Positions 27,169-36,579 are shown, numbered from the stretch's first letter. The stretch: DNA of 64,000 nucleotides from Yinghuangia seranimata (GCF_029953285.1 NZ_JASAOI010000038.1:124001-188000); one strand, 5' to 3'. A program made the numbers and translations. The notes: generated by a model not told the origin, from the letters alone.

Positions 27169-27741
27169 TCAACTGCCTGGGCGGAAGGTCTTCCAGCCGT
27201 CGCCCCACGCGTCGTCGGCGGGGCCTCCGTCGGTGCCCATCGGGGGGTGCCCGGCGGCCGGCGAGATCTTCTTCGGAGGCCGCGGGGCCGAGGGCCTGCG
27301 GGCCGCGGGAATGGACGTCGCGGCGGACTTGCGCGGGGTCGTCTCGGCCGGCGCCGCCGGCTTGTTCGGCATCGCGGTGGAGACCTGCGCGGTGGCCAGC
27401 GGACTGGGCGCCGTCATCGGGTTCGGAGGCAGCGGCGGAAGCGGCGGTTCCGCTCCGGTACGGGCTTGTTCGAGGCCCTGCACGAAGCTTTCGAGGCGGT
27501 TGCGGACGTCCTGGGGATCGCGTGAGACGCCGAGCATCTGCGCCGCGATCGCACCCGGAACGGCGTCGACGGCCGCCCCCGGCACCAGGTTGGCCTGCGG
27601 CATCCGCATCGGCAGTCCCGTGCGCGTCGTGCCGTCGACCACCGGCTCACGCGCGGCCTGCGCTGCGCGCCAGCTGTTGTCGTCCACCGAACCCCCATCT
27701 CGGTCCGTGCTGCCCGGCCTGCGGCCCAAGATCAGTCGCAT
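27169..27741 (-). CDS. Stand-alone copy of the CvnA kinase C-terminal tail
   Basis: A 190-residue protein, probably intrinsically disordered and Pro/Ala-rich, with no transmembrane or kinase domain. Residues about 19-85 match the extreme C-terminus of the neighbouring CvnA kinase: WRAAQAAREP, TGLPMRMPQANLVPG and SRDPQDVRNRL correspond to WRAAEAAREP, AGLPRRVPRANLVPG and SRNPDEVRGRL. The final 80 residues have no recognised similarity. It lies 74 bases downstream of cvnD on the same strand and is probably part of the conservon operon. It may compete with or mimic the kinase tail; the function is unknown. Start may be ATG 27741 or GTG 27687. Confidence 0.78.
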   Translation of the reverse strand: MRLILGRRPGSTDRDGGSVDDNSWRAAQAAREPVVDGTTRTGLPMRMPQANLVPGAAVDAVPGAIAAQMLGVSRDPQDVRNRLESFVQGLEQARTGAEPPLPPLPPNPMTAPSPLATAQVSTAMPNKPAAPAETTPRKSAATSIPAARRPSAPRPPKKISPAAGHPPMGTDGGPADDAWGDGWKTFRPGS

Positions 27742-27815
27742 ATCGATTGGGCAACGGAATCTGTAACCCGCACAGTAGCAACGCCGAGGTCCGTATGGGG
27801 GTTCCGGGGTCCGCG

Positions 27816-28607
27816 TTACCCGACCTTGTCACCAAGCTGTGAAACTTTTTCCGTGTCAAAGTACGGAGGCGGCACGGACGCGGCGCGGACGCGGTGGGCA
27901 ACTGCCCGCGGGGCAGGCGCGCTTCCCGAAAAGGGACGGAAACGCAGAATCGGGCGGCCCCCCCCAGGGGCGCCCGCTTGCGCGGGGTTGCGGCCGCCGA
28001 CGCCGCGCCGCTCCAAGCGCAGGCGCGCCATCAGCGCGTGCTCGACGAGCGTGATGAGCGTCGACTTGGCCGACTCACGCCGCCGCGCGTCGCAGCTGAC
28101 GATCGGCGTCTCGGGGCCGATCTGCAGCGCCTCGCGGACGTCGTCCGCGTGGTGCGTCTGCACACCGTCCCAGCAGTTGAGGGCGATGATGAACGGCAGC
28201 CCGCTGTTCTCGAAGTAGTCGATCGCGGGGAAGCAGTCCGCCAGACGGCGGGTGTCCACGATCACGACCGCGCCGATCGCGCCGCGCACCAGGTCGTCCC
28301 ACATGAACCAGAACCGGTGCTGTCCGGGCGTGCCGAACAGGTAGAGGATCAGGTCCTCGTCCAGCGTGATACGGCCGAAGTCCATCGCGACGGTGGTCGT
28401 CGCCTTGTCGGGCGTCGACGCGATGTCGTCGATCCCCTGGCTCGCGGAGGTCATGACGGCCTCCGTGCGCAGCGGGGCGATCTCGGAGACCGCGCCGACG
28501 AGCGTCGTCTTGCCCACGCCGAACCCGCCCGCGACGACGATCTTCGCGGAGGTCGTCGAGGACCGCGGCGCCGGGACGCCGCCCGGGCTAGAGCTTGCGA
28601 AGTCCAC
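27816..28607 (-). CDS. cvnD: Conservon small GTPase-like protein CvnD, C-terminally extended
   Basis: A Ras-like ATP/GTP-binding protein of conservons, thought to act as a switch with CvnA, CvnB and CvnC at the membrane. P-loop GGFGVGKT is at residues 27-34, the switch-II-like FGTPGQHRFWFMWDDLVRGA at 91-110, and NCWD (for NKxD) at 144-147. The G domain ends near residue 200. The usual family length is about 195, but this frame continues for 63 more Gly/Pro/Arg-rich residues to 263, beginning near a run of eight C at 27958-27965. That could be a genuine extension or a frame error. The start overlaps cvnC by 20 bases. Confidence 0.88.
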   Translation of the reverse strand: MDFASSSPGGVPAPRSSTTSAKIVVAGGFGVGKTTLVGAVSEIAPLRTEAVMTSASQGIDDIASTPDKATTTVAMDFGRITLDEDLILYLFGTPGQHRFWFMWDDLVRGAIGAVVIVDTRRLADCFPAIDYFENSGLPFIIALNCWDGVQTHHADDVREALQIGPETPIVSCDARRRESAKSTLITLVEHALMARLRLERRGVGGRNPAQAGAPGGGRPILRFRPFSGSAPAPRAVAHRVRAASVPPPYFDTEKVSQLGDKVG

Positions 28608-28962
28608 TGAGCACCCTTTCGAGCAGCGTCACGTCCGGCTGCCCCTGGTCGTTCCCGGGCTGATGGATGACCACGAGTCCGGCCTCGGCGAGGTCCGCGA
28701 CAAGTACGCGGGCCACGCCGAGGGGGATGGCGATCAGGGCCGAAATCTCGGCGACCGACTTGACCTGCCGGCACAGTTCGCAGATGCGCTGGTGCTCGGG
28801 CAACAGGCCAGGCGGGTTCGCCACCTGGGGCGTGGTCGTGACCAGCGCCTCCAGCGCGAGCTGGTAGCGCGGCCGGGTACGGCCGCCCGTCATGGCGTAC
28901 GGGCGCACCAGGGTCTCGTGGAACTCCTGGTCCCCGTGATCGGACATCTCCGGATGGGTCAT
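28588..28962 (-). CDS. cvnC: Conservon DUF742 protein CvnC
   Basis: A 124-residue winged-helix-like DUF742 protein, the third conservon component. It starts MTHPEMSDHGDQEFHETLVR and has the family-typical LVRPYAMTGGRTRP, QRICELCRQVKSVAEISALI and PLGVARVLVADLAEAGLVVI. It overlaps cvnB by 4 bases and cvnD by 20, so the operon is tightly coupled. Conservon proteins form a membrane-associated complex resembling eukaryotic G-protein signalling; CvnC is not an enzyme. Confidence 0.93.
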   Translation of the reverse strand: MTHPEMSDHGDQEFHETLVRPYAMTGGRTRPRYQLALEALVTTTPQVANPPGLLPEHQRICELCRQVKSVAEISALIAIPLGVARVLVADLAEAGLVVIHQPGNDQGQPDVTLLERVLSGLRKL

Positions 28963-29381
28963 CGCGGCAGCGATCCCTGGAGTTCGGCGCGCAGCGCCGG
29001 GGTCAGGACAGTGCCCGCCCGGTCGACCAGCAGCGCCATCTCGTAGCCGATGAGGCCGATGTCGCACTCCGGAGAGGCGAGTACGGCCAGCGACGACCCG
29101 TCGGAGATCGACATGATGAACAGGAAGCCCCGTTCCATCTCGACGACCGTCTGCGTGACGTGCCCGCCCTCGAAGATGCGGGACGCACCCTGGGTCAGGC
29201 TCGTCAGGCCGGATGCCACGGCGGCGAGCTGGTCGGCTCGGTCCCGTGGGAAGCCCTCGGACAGGGCGAGCAGCAGGCCGTCCGCGGAGACCACGACCGT
29301 GTGCGACACCCCGGGGGTGTTGTCCACGAAGTTCGTGATCAGCCAGTTCAGGTTCTGCGCGGCCTGGCTCAACTCAGTCAT
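28959..29381 (-). CDS. cvnB: Conservon roadblock/LC7 protein CvnB
   Basis: A 140-residue roadblock/LC7-domain protein, a fold that binds small GTPases and often serves as GTPase-activating or scaffold subunit. Sequence landmarks are MTELSQAAQNLNWLITNFVD, HTVVVSADGLLLALSEGFPR and ERGFLFIMSISDGSSLAVLA. It overlaps cvnA and cvnC by 4 bases each. Likely partner of CvnD. Confidence 0.94.
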   Translation of the reverse strand: MTELSQAAQNLNWLITNFVDNTPGVSHTVVVSADGLLLALSEGFPRDRADQLAAVASGLTSLTQGASRIFEGGHVTQTVVEMERGFLFIMSISDGSSLAVLASPECDIGLIGYEMALLVDRAGTVLTPALRAELQGSLPR

Positions 29382-32300
29382 GCCTGCTCCTGGTTGTTCT
29401 CGTCACGAGGCTGCGGGGCCATTCCCCCGGCCCCGGCAGTGCGACCCTGCTGAATGCCTCGGCGGAAGTTGGTCAGTCGTCCCCGGACCTCGTCGGGGTT
29501 GCGCGACAGACCGGACGGGTTCTGCGGCGGCGTGGCCGACTGGACGCCGGGGGTGCCCCGCGTGATCAGCGGCGGCGCGGCCGGTGTGTCGCCCGGACGG
29601 GCGTGGCCTCCGTCGGCCACACCGCCGGGGACCAGGTTGGCGCGCGGCACGCGGCGCGGCAGACCCGCGCCGGTGGTGCCGCTCGAAGCCGGCTCGCGCG
29701 CGGCCTCGGCGGCCCGCCAGCCCTCGTCACCGGCCGAGTACCAGCCGGATCCGGGCTGCTCCACGGCCGGGCGACCCGGCTGCGGGGCGGGCTGTGCCTG
29801 GTGCGTCGGGGCGGCCGACTGCTGCTCGACGGGAGCGGCGTGCGAGGCCTGGCGCGTCGGCAGGGTGCCGGGCGCCTCGGCCTGGGCCGCCGGGCCCGCG
29901 TGCGAGCGGCGCGGCAGCGCCTGCTCCGAAGTGCGGGGCGGAAGCGGCGGGTTCGTGGCCGCCGGCGTCCGCCGGTCGAGCGGCTGCGCCGCGGGCTGTC
30001 CGAACGACTGCCCGTTGTCCTGCGGACGGATCGGCTCGGCCGAGTCCGACTCGTCGACGTCGCCCTCGAGTTCGCCGCGGCTGCGCACCTGGGCGGCGCG
30101 CATGCGGCCACCGCGGCCGGTACGCCGGTGGAACCAGTCCGACTCGAGCGTCTCGAAGATCGGCGAACGCTCGTCGTCGACCACCATCGGCAGCGCCGAG
30201 GTGGAGTCGAGCGCGTCGACCGGTTCGGCCTGCGGGAGTTCGGGCAGTGCCGGGCGGGACTGCGGCAGCGCCTGCGGGGCCTGCTGCTGCGGGGCCTGCT
30301 GCTGCGGAACCTGCTGCGGCTGCTGGCCGGGGGCGCCGGCCTGGTCGCGGAACAGGGCACGCGGCTCGCCGGCCTGCGGGCGGCGGTCCGGGAGGCCCGG
30401 CTGCCGAACGGCCGGCAGCGCGTCGCCCGCGGGGGGCTGCCCCTGGCCGCGGACGCCGTTCTCCTGCGGGTCGAGCCGGCGCTGCGGGGCCTCGTAGGCG
30501 GGCACCTGCTGCGGCGGCGCGACCGGCGCGAGGCCGTCGAACTCCGGCGCCGACCATGCGGCCGCGCGCTGCTGGCCGGTCTGGCCGGGCTGACCCGGCT
30601 GGCCGAACTGACCGGTCTGGCCGGGCTGTTCGGCGGCGGGGAAGGCACCGGTGTCCTGACCGCCGCGGCGCGGCAGTCCGGCACCGCGGTCGTTGCCGCT
30701 GTGCTCGGCCGGCTCGTGGTCGAAGCCCGGCTGCTGGTACGGCGACTCGTACTCGGGACGGCCGTACGCGGTGGGTCGACCGAACTCGCCGGTCGCCGGC
30801 TGCTGCTGCCCGTACTGCGGCCGCTCGAAGGCGGACTGCTGCGGGAGTTGCACCGGCTGCTGCTGCGTCTGGTCGACCGGACCGAACGGCGACGCGAACT
30901 GCGCGGTGTCACTGGCCGGACGGGCGTCCTGGACGGTCGGCTGCTGCGCGACCGGCGCGAACGGGTTGTCCGTGTCGGCCGGCGCGAACGGCGTTCCGGG
31001 GAACGGCGTGTCGTGCGTCGTCGGGCCTTCGGAGAAGGCCGAGGCGGGCTCGTAGGCGGACTGCTGTCCGGTCTGCGGGCCGCCGTTCTGCGTCGTGTCG
31101 GCCGCCGCGGCGAGCCCACCGAGCGCGTGCGATCCGGTCTGCGGGCCGGCGGCGCCGCCGCGCTGCGGAAGCAGCCGGGGCGGCTCGTGGCGGCCGGCGT
31201 CGGGGCCGGGGCGCTGCGGTCCGGCCGCGGAGGCCGGGAGTGCCGGGATCTCCTGCGACGAGGTGAGCGCGTCGGGCTCCCAGCCCTTCTCGACCGCGGG
31301 GCGGCCGGTGCCCTTGTCCCAGTTGCCGCCGGGGCGGTCGCCCTGGATGAGCTCGATCGGGAGCATGACCAGCGCGGTCGTGCCGCCGCCGTCGCCCGGG
31401 CGGAGCTGGACGCGGATGCCGTGCCGGGTCGACAGACGGCCGACCACGAAGAGGCCCATGCGCCGGGATATGGAGACGTCCACCACGGGCGGCCGGGCGA
31501 GGCGCTGGTTGGCGTCCGCCAGGTCGTCACCGGTGAGGCCGATGCCGTTGTCGTGGATCTCGATCAGCGCGCGGCCGTCCGGGAGGATGTGGCCGGTCAC
31601 GCGGACCTTGGTGTGCGGGCTGGAGAACGTCGTCGAGTTCTCGAGCAGCTCGGCGAGGAGGTGGACGAGGTCGTTGACCGCGCGGCCGGCGATGTCGGTG
31701 GTCGGCAGGGCGCCGAGCTCGACGCGCTCGTACTGCTCCACCTCGGACGCCGCGGCGCGGAGGACGTCGACCAGCGGGACCGGGCGGGTCCAGCGGCGGC
31801 CGGGCTCTTCACCCGCGAGAACCAGGAGGTTCTCACCGTTGCGGCGCATACGGGTCGCGAGGTGGTCGAGCTTGAACAGGTTCGCCAGCTGGTCCGGGTC
31901 GGCCTCGCGGTTCTCCAGGTCGGAGATCAGCGCGAGCTGACGCTGGATCAGGCTCTGGCTGCGGCGCGACAGGTTGACGAACATCGAGTTGACGTTGCCA
32001 CGCAGCAGGGCCTGTTCGGCCGCGAGGCGGACCGCCTCGGCGTGGACGGCGTCGAACGCGCGGGCCACCTGGCCGACCTCGTCGCGGGAGAGCACCGCGA
32101 TGGGCTCGACGTTCAGGTCGACGTCGCCGGGTTCGGACTCGGAGAGGCGGCGGACCGTCTCGGGCAGCCGCTGCTCCGCGATCTCGAGCGCGCTGCGGCG
32201 CAGCGTGTTGAGCGAGCGGACCAGCGAACGCGCCACGATGACACCGAGGATGATCGTGAACAGCAGCGCCGCGACGACCAGGATGGTGTTGACGAGCGCT

Positions 32301-33379
32301 TCGCGGCGGGCGTCGTCGCGCAGCTGGTCGGCGGTCTTGAGGAGCTCGTCGCCCATCCGGGTCTCGAGCTTCATGAGCGCGGTGACCTTGGCGGTCGACA
32401 GGTCGCGGAAGCCGTCCTGGGTGAAGCCCTCGGCGGAGCCGATGCCCTGCTTGCCGCCGGACATCGTCTTCTGCGCGGCGACGAGGAGGTTCGTGACGGC
32501 GCTGGCCTTGCCCTGGACGGCGGCCGCGTCGTACAGCTTGCGGACCTCGTCGGGCGCGACGCTCTTGAACTTGCGGATGGCCTCGTCGTCACCGGAGATG
32601 AGCTGGCGCAGACCCTCGGGCGCGTCGGCGAACGGGCTGTCCGGCTTGGCGCCGTACGCCAGGCCGATCGCGCGCTCCGCCGAGGCGTAGGCCTTGACCT
32701 CGCCGAGCAGGCCCAGCGCGCGGGCGCCCTGGATCAGGTCGGGGTCGCGGGTGATCTCCGGCGCCTGCTGGTTGATCGACAGCAGCGCCAGGATGATCTT
32801 CTGGTACTCCTGCACCGTCACGAACGGGAGGTTGTTGTTGTACGCGGAGCGGCGCACGTTCGTGAGGTTCTGCATCTGCGCTTCGATCGTCTTCACGGTC
32901 GCCTGGATCAGCGGCAGGCTGTCGAGATCCATCTTGGCGACCGCGGCACGGAAGCGCTCGTACTGGGTGGTCGTGCCCTTGTACAGGTTCTGGATGTCGG
33001 CGTTGGCGTCGACGGTGCCGTGGTCCCCGGCGAGGACCGACGCGGACTGGTCGCGCTCCTCCTCGAGGAAGGCCACCAGCGTCGTCGACTGGTTGATGAC
33101 CTCGCCGGCCTTCTGCACGACGTCCATCTCACGCGTCTTGTCGACGGAGGACTGGATGCGCAGTCCACCGAGCAACGCCGCGACGATGACCGGCAGCAGC
33201 AGCAGCGCTGTGATGCGCGTGCGGATGCGCCAGTTCTTGATGGAGAAAAGCAGCTTCAACCGCGAAGGAGCCACGGGGGCTCGACTGGCGGTGAGTTCCT
33301 GGGGTGGGCGCATGTCTGCGGGCCCGACAGCGGCCGGGGCTTCCGCGGAGTCCTGCTGCCTCTTCCGACGTCCCTGCAC
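29378..33379 (-). CDS. cvnA: Conservon sensor histidine kinase-like protein CvnA with nitrate/nitrite-sensor domain
   Basis: A 1,333-residue membrane sensor. Layout: cytoplasmic N-terminus, transmembrane helix about 55-73, extracellular NIT-type helical sensor domain about 75-355, second helix 362-384, HAMP 384-455, dimerisation helix region 455-520 (LDHLATRMRRNGENLLVLAG), HATPase 535-677 with Asn581 (ELLENSTTF) and DNGIGL at 610-615, then about 650 residues of Gln/Pro/Gly-rich disordered tail. The last 120 residues hold the conserved WRAAEAAREP, AGLPRRVPRANLVPG and NPDEVRGRL motifs. The start is GTG 33379. The tail is longer than I expect for the family. The trigger and partners are unproven. 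Confidence 0.93.
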   Translation of the reverse strand: MQGRRKRQQDSAEAPAAVGPADMRPPQELTASRAPVAPSRLKLLFSIKNWRIRTRITALLLLPVIVAALLGGLRIQSSVDKTREMDVVQKAGEVINQSTTLVAFLEEERDQSASVLAGDHGTVDANADIQNLYKGTTTQYERFRAAVAKMDLDSLPLIQATVKTIEAQMQNLTNVRRSAYNNNLPFVTVQEYQKIILALLSINQQAPEITRDPDLIQGARALGLLGEVKAYASAERAIGLAYGAKPDSPFADAPEGLRQLISGDDEAIRKFKSVAPDEVRKLYDAAAVQGKASAVTNLLVAAQKTMSGGKQGIGSAEGFTQDGFRDLSTAKVTALMKLETRMGDELLKTADQLRDDARREALVNTILVVAALLFTIILGVIVARSLVRSLNTLRRSALEIAEQRLPETVRRLSESEPGDVDLNVEPIAVLSRDEVGQVARAFDAVHAEAVRLAAEQALLRGNVNSMFVNLSRRSQSLIQRQLALISDLENREADPDQLANLFKLDHLATRMRRNGENLLVLAGEEPGRRWTRPVPLVDVLRAAASEVEQYERVELGALPTTDIAGRAVNDLVHLLAELLENSTTFSSPHTKVRVTGHILPDGRALIEIHDNGIGLTGDDLADANQRLARPPVVDVSISRRMGLFVVGRLSTRHGIRVQLRPGDGGGTTALVMLPIELIQGDRPGGNWDKGTGRPAVEKGWEPDALTSSQEIPALPASAAGPQRPGPDAGRHEPPRLLPQRGGAAGPQTGSHALGGLAAAADTTQNGGPQTGQQSAYEPASAFSEGPTTHDTPFPGTPFAPADTDNPFAPVAQQPTVQDARPASDTAQFASPFGPVDQTQQQPVQLPQQSAFERPQYGQQQPATGEFGRPTAYGRPEYESPYQQPGFDHEPAEHSGNDRGAGLPRRGGQDTGAFPAAEQPGQTGQFGQPGQPGQTGQQRAAAWSAPEFDGLAPVAPPQQVPAYEAPQRRLDPQENGVRGQGQPPAGDALPAVRQPGLPDRRPQAGEPRALFRDQAGAPGQQPQQVPQQQAPQQQAPQALPQSRPALPELPQAEPVDALDSTSALPMVVDDERSPIFETLESDWFHRRTGRGGRMRAAQVRSRGELEGDVDESDSAEPIRPQDNGQSFGQPAAQPLDRRTPAATNPPLPPRTSEQALPRRSHAGPAAQAEAPGTLPTRQASHAAPVEQQSAAPTHQAQPAPQPGRPAVEQPGSGWYSAGDEGWRAAEAAREPASSGTTGAGLPRRVPRANLVPGGVADGGHARPGDTPAAPPLITRGTPGVQSATPPQNPSGLSRNPDEVRGRLTNFRRGIQQGRTAGAGGMAPQPRDENNQEQA

Positions 33380-33570
33380 TAGCTTCGCAACCTCTTGTGA
33401 CCAGTCGATGACCCGCCGGATCGGCGAGGCTTACGTGCGGAGATCCCGGACGGGACCGCGCTTGGGAACCACCCCCGTGGTCGCACGCATTTCAGCACAG
33501 CCCAGGGGCCGCAACAAGATAGCGGGGTCGTGAAAAGTCCGGACAACGGTGAACTGGACGAGACAATCCC

Positions 33571-33614
33571 TTTGTCCGAATTGGCACCACTATTACCGGC
33601 TCTATTCGGACAAA
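33571..33614. promoter_or_regulatory. Widely spaced perfect inverted repeat upstream of cvnA
   Basis: TTTGTCCGAAT (33571-33581) and ATTCGGACAAA (33604-33614) are perfect 11-base complements 33 bases apart, close to three helical turns. They lie in an unusually AT-rich stretch (about 33530-33800) between divergent cvnA and the small-peptide gene, suggesting an operator pair or an RNA stem. Confidence 0.5.
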
Positions 33615-33814
33615 TAGACCCAGGTTTGGCTCGAATCCGGAGAGGTCAAAATCACAGGTTCACCTGGGAACTCGGCAACTCTACGCAATTGATCGCCTAC
33701 ACACAGTGCGGCTTCGTTCCCACCCGGACCCCGATTGATGTAACCAACAGTAACCTTGATATTCAAGGGCGTCCGCAGAACACCGATATTCCGAAGGGGC
33801 GGGACGATTCCGTC

Positions 33815-33976
33815 ATGGGCCTGAGCACGCACCGCACGAACACCGCGAACCCGCGCCGCACGCAGCTCGACGTCGCCCCGATCCCCGCGCAGCGCACCGA
33901 GCCGGACGTCGCGGAGCTCCGCACCGGCCCCACCGCCAACCCGCGCCGCACCAACCTGGTCGACGACGAGGTCTGA
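33815..33976 (+). CDS. 53-residue peptide with an internal repeat, unknown function
   Basis: From ATG 33815 the peptide begins MGLSTHRTNTANPRRTQLDV. The motif TANPRRT(Q/N)L occurs twice, at residues 10-18 and 40-48. Nearly every third codon position is G or C, in contrast to the AT-rich DNA just upstream, which supports real coding. There is no signal sequence; the composition is polar and charged. Possible ribosome binding sites (GAAGGGG) are further away than usual. It lies 96 bases upstream of the FAH gene. It could be a small regulatory or modified peptide, but nothing identifies it. Confidence 0.6.
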   Translation: MGLSTHRTNTANPRRTQLDVAPIPAQRTEPDVAELRTGPTANPRRTNLVDDEV

Positions 33977-34072
33977 GCCACGCGCGCACCGGGCCGGTAC
34001 CCCCGGTGGGGACAGCCCGCGGGATAGCCTGGGGGCGTCCCATCGGCCCCGACAGACCCGAGGTTCCGGCCT

Positions 34073-34855
34073 GTGCGCATCGTCAGGTTCTCCACCGGCG
34101 ACTCCTATTCGTTCGGCGCGGTGGGCAGCACCCGCGAGCAACCCGGCGAACTGGTGGTCGCCGAGCTCGACGGGCACCCCTACGGCGGCATCTCGCTGAC
34201 CGGCCGGACCCACCCGCTGGCCGACGTCCAGCTGCTCTCCCCCGTGCTGCCGAGCAAGGTCGTGGCGATCGGCAAGAACTACGCCGACCACGCCGCCGAG
34301 ATGGGCGGCGAGGTGCCCGAGGTCCCGATCGTGTTCCTCAAGCCGTCGACCGCCGTCATCGGCCCCGACGCGCCGGTCGTTTACCCGGACATCTCGAACG
34401 AGCTGTCGTACGAGGCCGAACTCGCCGTCGTCATCGGCCGGCTGTGCCGCGACGTCCCGCCGGAGCGGGTCCCCGAGGTGGTCTTCGGCTACACCTGCGC
34501 CAACGACGTGACCGCCCGCGACCTGCAGCGCACCGAGGGCCAGTGGGCGCGCGCCAAGGGCTTCGACACGTCGTGCCCGCTCGGCCCGTGGGTCGAGACC
34601 GAGCTCGACCCCGCCGACCTCGCCGTCACCTGCACGGTCAACGGCGAACTGCGGCAGAACGGCCGCACCTCCCAGATGGTCCGCAGCATCACCGACATCG
34701 TGGTCCACGTGACCGCCGCGATGACGCTGCTCCCCGGTGACGTGATCCTCACCGGGACCCCCGCGGGCGTCGGCCCGCTCCAGGTGGGCGACGAGGTCGC
34801 CGTCACCGTTGAAGGCATCGGAACTCTCACCAACAGGGTGATCAAGCGTGGCTAG
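34073..34855 (+). CDS. Fumarylacetoacetate hydrolase (FAH) family protein
   Basis: A 260-residue single-domain FAH-fold protein; family members are metal-dependent C-C hydrolases, decarboxylases or oxaloacetate-related enzymes. Metal-site and core motifs: [51 protein letters not shown] and [14 protein letters not shown]. It starts at GTG 34073 and overlaps gltX by 8 bases, so the two are coupled. The pairing with gltX is conserved in Streptomyces but gives no clue to the substrate. Confidence 0.92.
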   Translation: MRIVRFSTGDSYSFGAVGSTREQPGELVVAELDGHPYGGISLTGRTHPLADVQLLSPVLPSKVVAIGKNYADHAAEMGGEVPEVPIVFLKPSTAVIGPDAPVVYPDISNELSYEAELAVVIGRLCRDVPPERVPEVVFGYTCANDVTARDLQRTEGQWARAKGFDTSCPLGPWVETELDPADLAVTCTVNGELRQNGRTSQMVRSITDIVVHVTAAMTLLPGDVILTGTPAGVGPLQVGDEVAVTVEGIGTLTNRVIKRG

Positions 34856-36347
34856 CGAGCCCCAGGGCGCCGACGTGCGCGTCCGTTTCTGTCCCTCCCC
34901 GACCGGCAACCCGCACGTGGGCCTGGTCCGCACCGCCCTGTTCAACTGGGCGTTCGCGCGGCACAACGGCGGCACGTTCGTGTTCCGTATCGAGGACACC
35001 GACGCCGCCCGCGACTCGGAGGAGTCGTACGAGCAGCTGCTCGACGCCCTCAAGTGGCTCGGGTTCACCTGGGACGAGGGCCCCGAGGTCGGCGGCCCGC
35101 ACGCGCCCTACCGCCAGTCGCAGCGCATGGACGTCTACGCGGACGTCGCCAAGCGCCTGCACGAGGCCGGGCACGCGTACGAGTGCTTCTGCACCACCGA
35201 GGAGCTCGAGGAGCGCCGCGAGGCCGCCCGCGCGGCCGGCAAGCCGTCCGGCTACGACGGCCACTGCCGCGACCTGGGCGCCGAGCAGGTCGCCGCCTAC
35301 CGCTCCGAGGGCCGCGACGCGATCCTGCGCTTCCGCATGCCCGACCGCACCATCACGTTCACCGACCTGGTGCGCGGCGAACTGACCTTCGAGCCCGAGC
35401 ACGTGCCCGACTACGGCATCGTGCGCGCGAACGGCAAGCCGCTGTACACGCTCGTCAACCCGGTCGACGACGCGCTGATGGAGATCACCCACGTGCTGCG
35501 CGGCGAGGACCTGCTGTCCTCCACGCCGCGGCAGATCGCGCTGTACGAGGCGCTCGCCGACATCGGCGTGGGCAACGGCACCACGCCGCGCTTCGGCCAC
35601 CTGCCGTACGTCATGGGCGAGGGCAACAAGAAGCTCTCCAAGCGCGACCCGCAGTCCTCGCTGAACCTCTACCGCGAGCGCGGGTTCATCCCCGAAGGCC
35701 TGCTCAACTACCTGTCGCTGCTGGGCTGGTCGCTGGCGGCGGACCGCGACTACTTCTCGGTCGAGGAGATGGTCGCGGCGTTCGACATCAAGGACGTCAA
35801 CGCCAACCCGGCGCGCTTCGACCTCAAGAAGTGCGAAGCGGTCAACGCCGACCACGTGCGCGCGCTCGCGCCCGAGGACTTCCGCGACCGCCTGGTGCCG
35901 TTCCTGCAGAAGGCCGGGCTGCTGCCGGACGAGCCGACCGCCGCGCAGCTGGAGCTGCTCGGCAAGGCCGCCCCGCTGACGCAGGAGCGCATGGTCGTGC
36001 TCGGCGAGGTGGTCGGCATGCTCGGCTTCCTGTTCGTCGCGCCGGAGGACTTCACGCGCGACGAGGCGGACGCCGCCAAGGTGCTGACCGCGGACGCGGC
36101 GCCGGTCCTGGAGGCGTCCATCGGCGCGCTGGAGACCGCCGAGTGGGCCACCGACCCGATCCAGGCGGTGCTGCGCGAGGCGCTCGTGGACGGCCTCGGC
36201 ATCAAGCCGAAGAACGCGTTCACCCCGCTGCGCGTCGCGGTCACCGGCCGACGCGTGTCGCCGCCGCTGTTCGAGTCGATGGAGCTGCTGGGCCGCGACG
36301 AGACGCTCGCCCGGCTGCGCTCGGCGCTGGACGTCGCGCGCGGTTGA
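34848..36347 (+). CDS. gltX: Glutamate--tRNA ligase
   Basis: Charges tRNA-Glu; in actinobacteria the enzyme normally also mischarges tRNA-Gln for GatCAB amidation. The 499-residue protein has the HIGH-type motif [20 protein letters not shown] and the KMSKS-type motif [11 protein letters not shown]. It starts at GTG 34848, overlapping the FAH gene. One tRNA-Gln and two tRNA-Glu genes, its likely substrates, lie 160-490 bases downstream. Confidence 0.97.
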   Translation: MASEPQGADVRVRFCPSPTGNPHVGLVRTALFNWAFARHNGGTFVFRIEDTDAARDSEESYEQLLDALKWLGFTWDEGPEVGGPHAPYRQSQRMDVYADVAKRLHEAGHAYECFCTTEELEERREAARAAGKPSGYDGHCRDLGAEQVAAYRSEGRDAILRFRMPDRTITFTDLVRGELTFEPEHVPDYGIVRANGKPLYTLVNPVDDALMEITHVLRGEDLLSSTPRQIALYEALADIGVGNGTTPRFGHLPYVMGEGNKKLSKRDPQSSLNLYRERGFIPEGLLNYLSLLGWSLAADRDYFSVEEMVAAFDIKDVNANPARFDLKKCEAVNADHVRALAPEDFRDRLVPFLQKAGLLPDEPTAAQLELLGKAAPLTQERMVVLGEVVGMLGFLFVAPEDFTRDEADAAKVLTADAAPVLEASIGALETAEWATDPIQAVLREALVDGLGIKPKNAFTPLRVAVTGRRVSPPLFESMELLGRDETLARLRSALDVARG

Positions 36348-36359
36348 GCCCGGTTCGTA

Positions 36360-36398
36360 CCGGGTGTGCACGGCCCTCTCGGGGCGGTGCGCACCCGG
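36360..36398 (+). terminator. Hairpin terminator of gltX
   Basis: CCGGGTGTGCAC and GTGCGCACCCGG pair over 12 bases with one wobble, starting 13 bases after the gltX stop. Confidence 0.7.
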
Positions 36399-36507
36399 GC
36401 CCGGAACCCGTTTTGGTCAGGCCCGCCTGATCGGGTAAAGTTCTACTCGTTCCGCCCCGCAGGGGAGCGGGACAAGCCAGCAAGATCCCTTAATCGGGGT
36501 CGAGCAT

Positions 36508-36579
36508 TGGGGTATGGGGTAATTGGCAGCCCGACTGGTTCTGGCCCAGTTAGTCTAGGTTCGAGTCCTGGTACCCCAG
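36508..36579 (+). tRNA. tRNA-Gln (CTG)
   Basis: A 72-base cloverleaf: acceptor TGGGGTA pairs with TACCCCA, the anticodon stem ACTGG/CCAGT encloses CTG, and the T-arm carries GGTTCGAGTCC. CCA is not encoded. It lies downstream of gltX. Confidence 0.96.
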
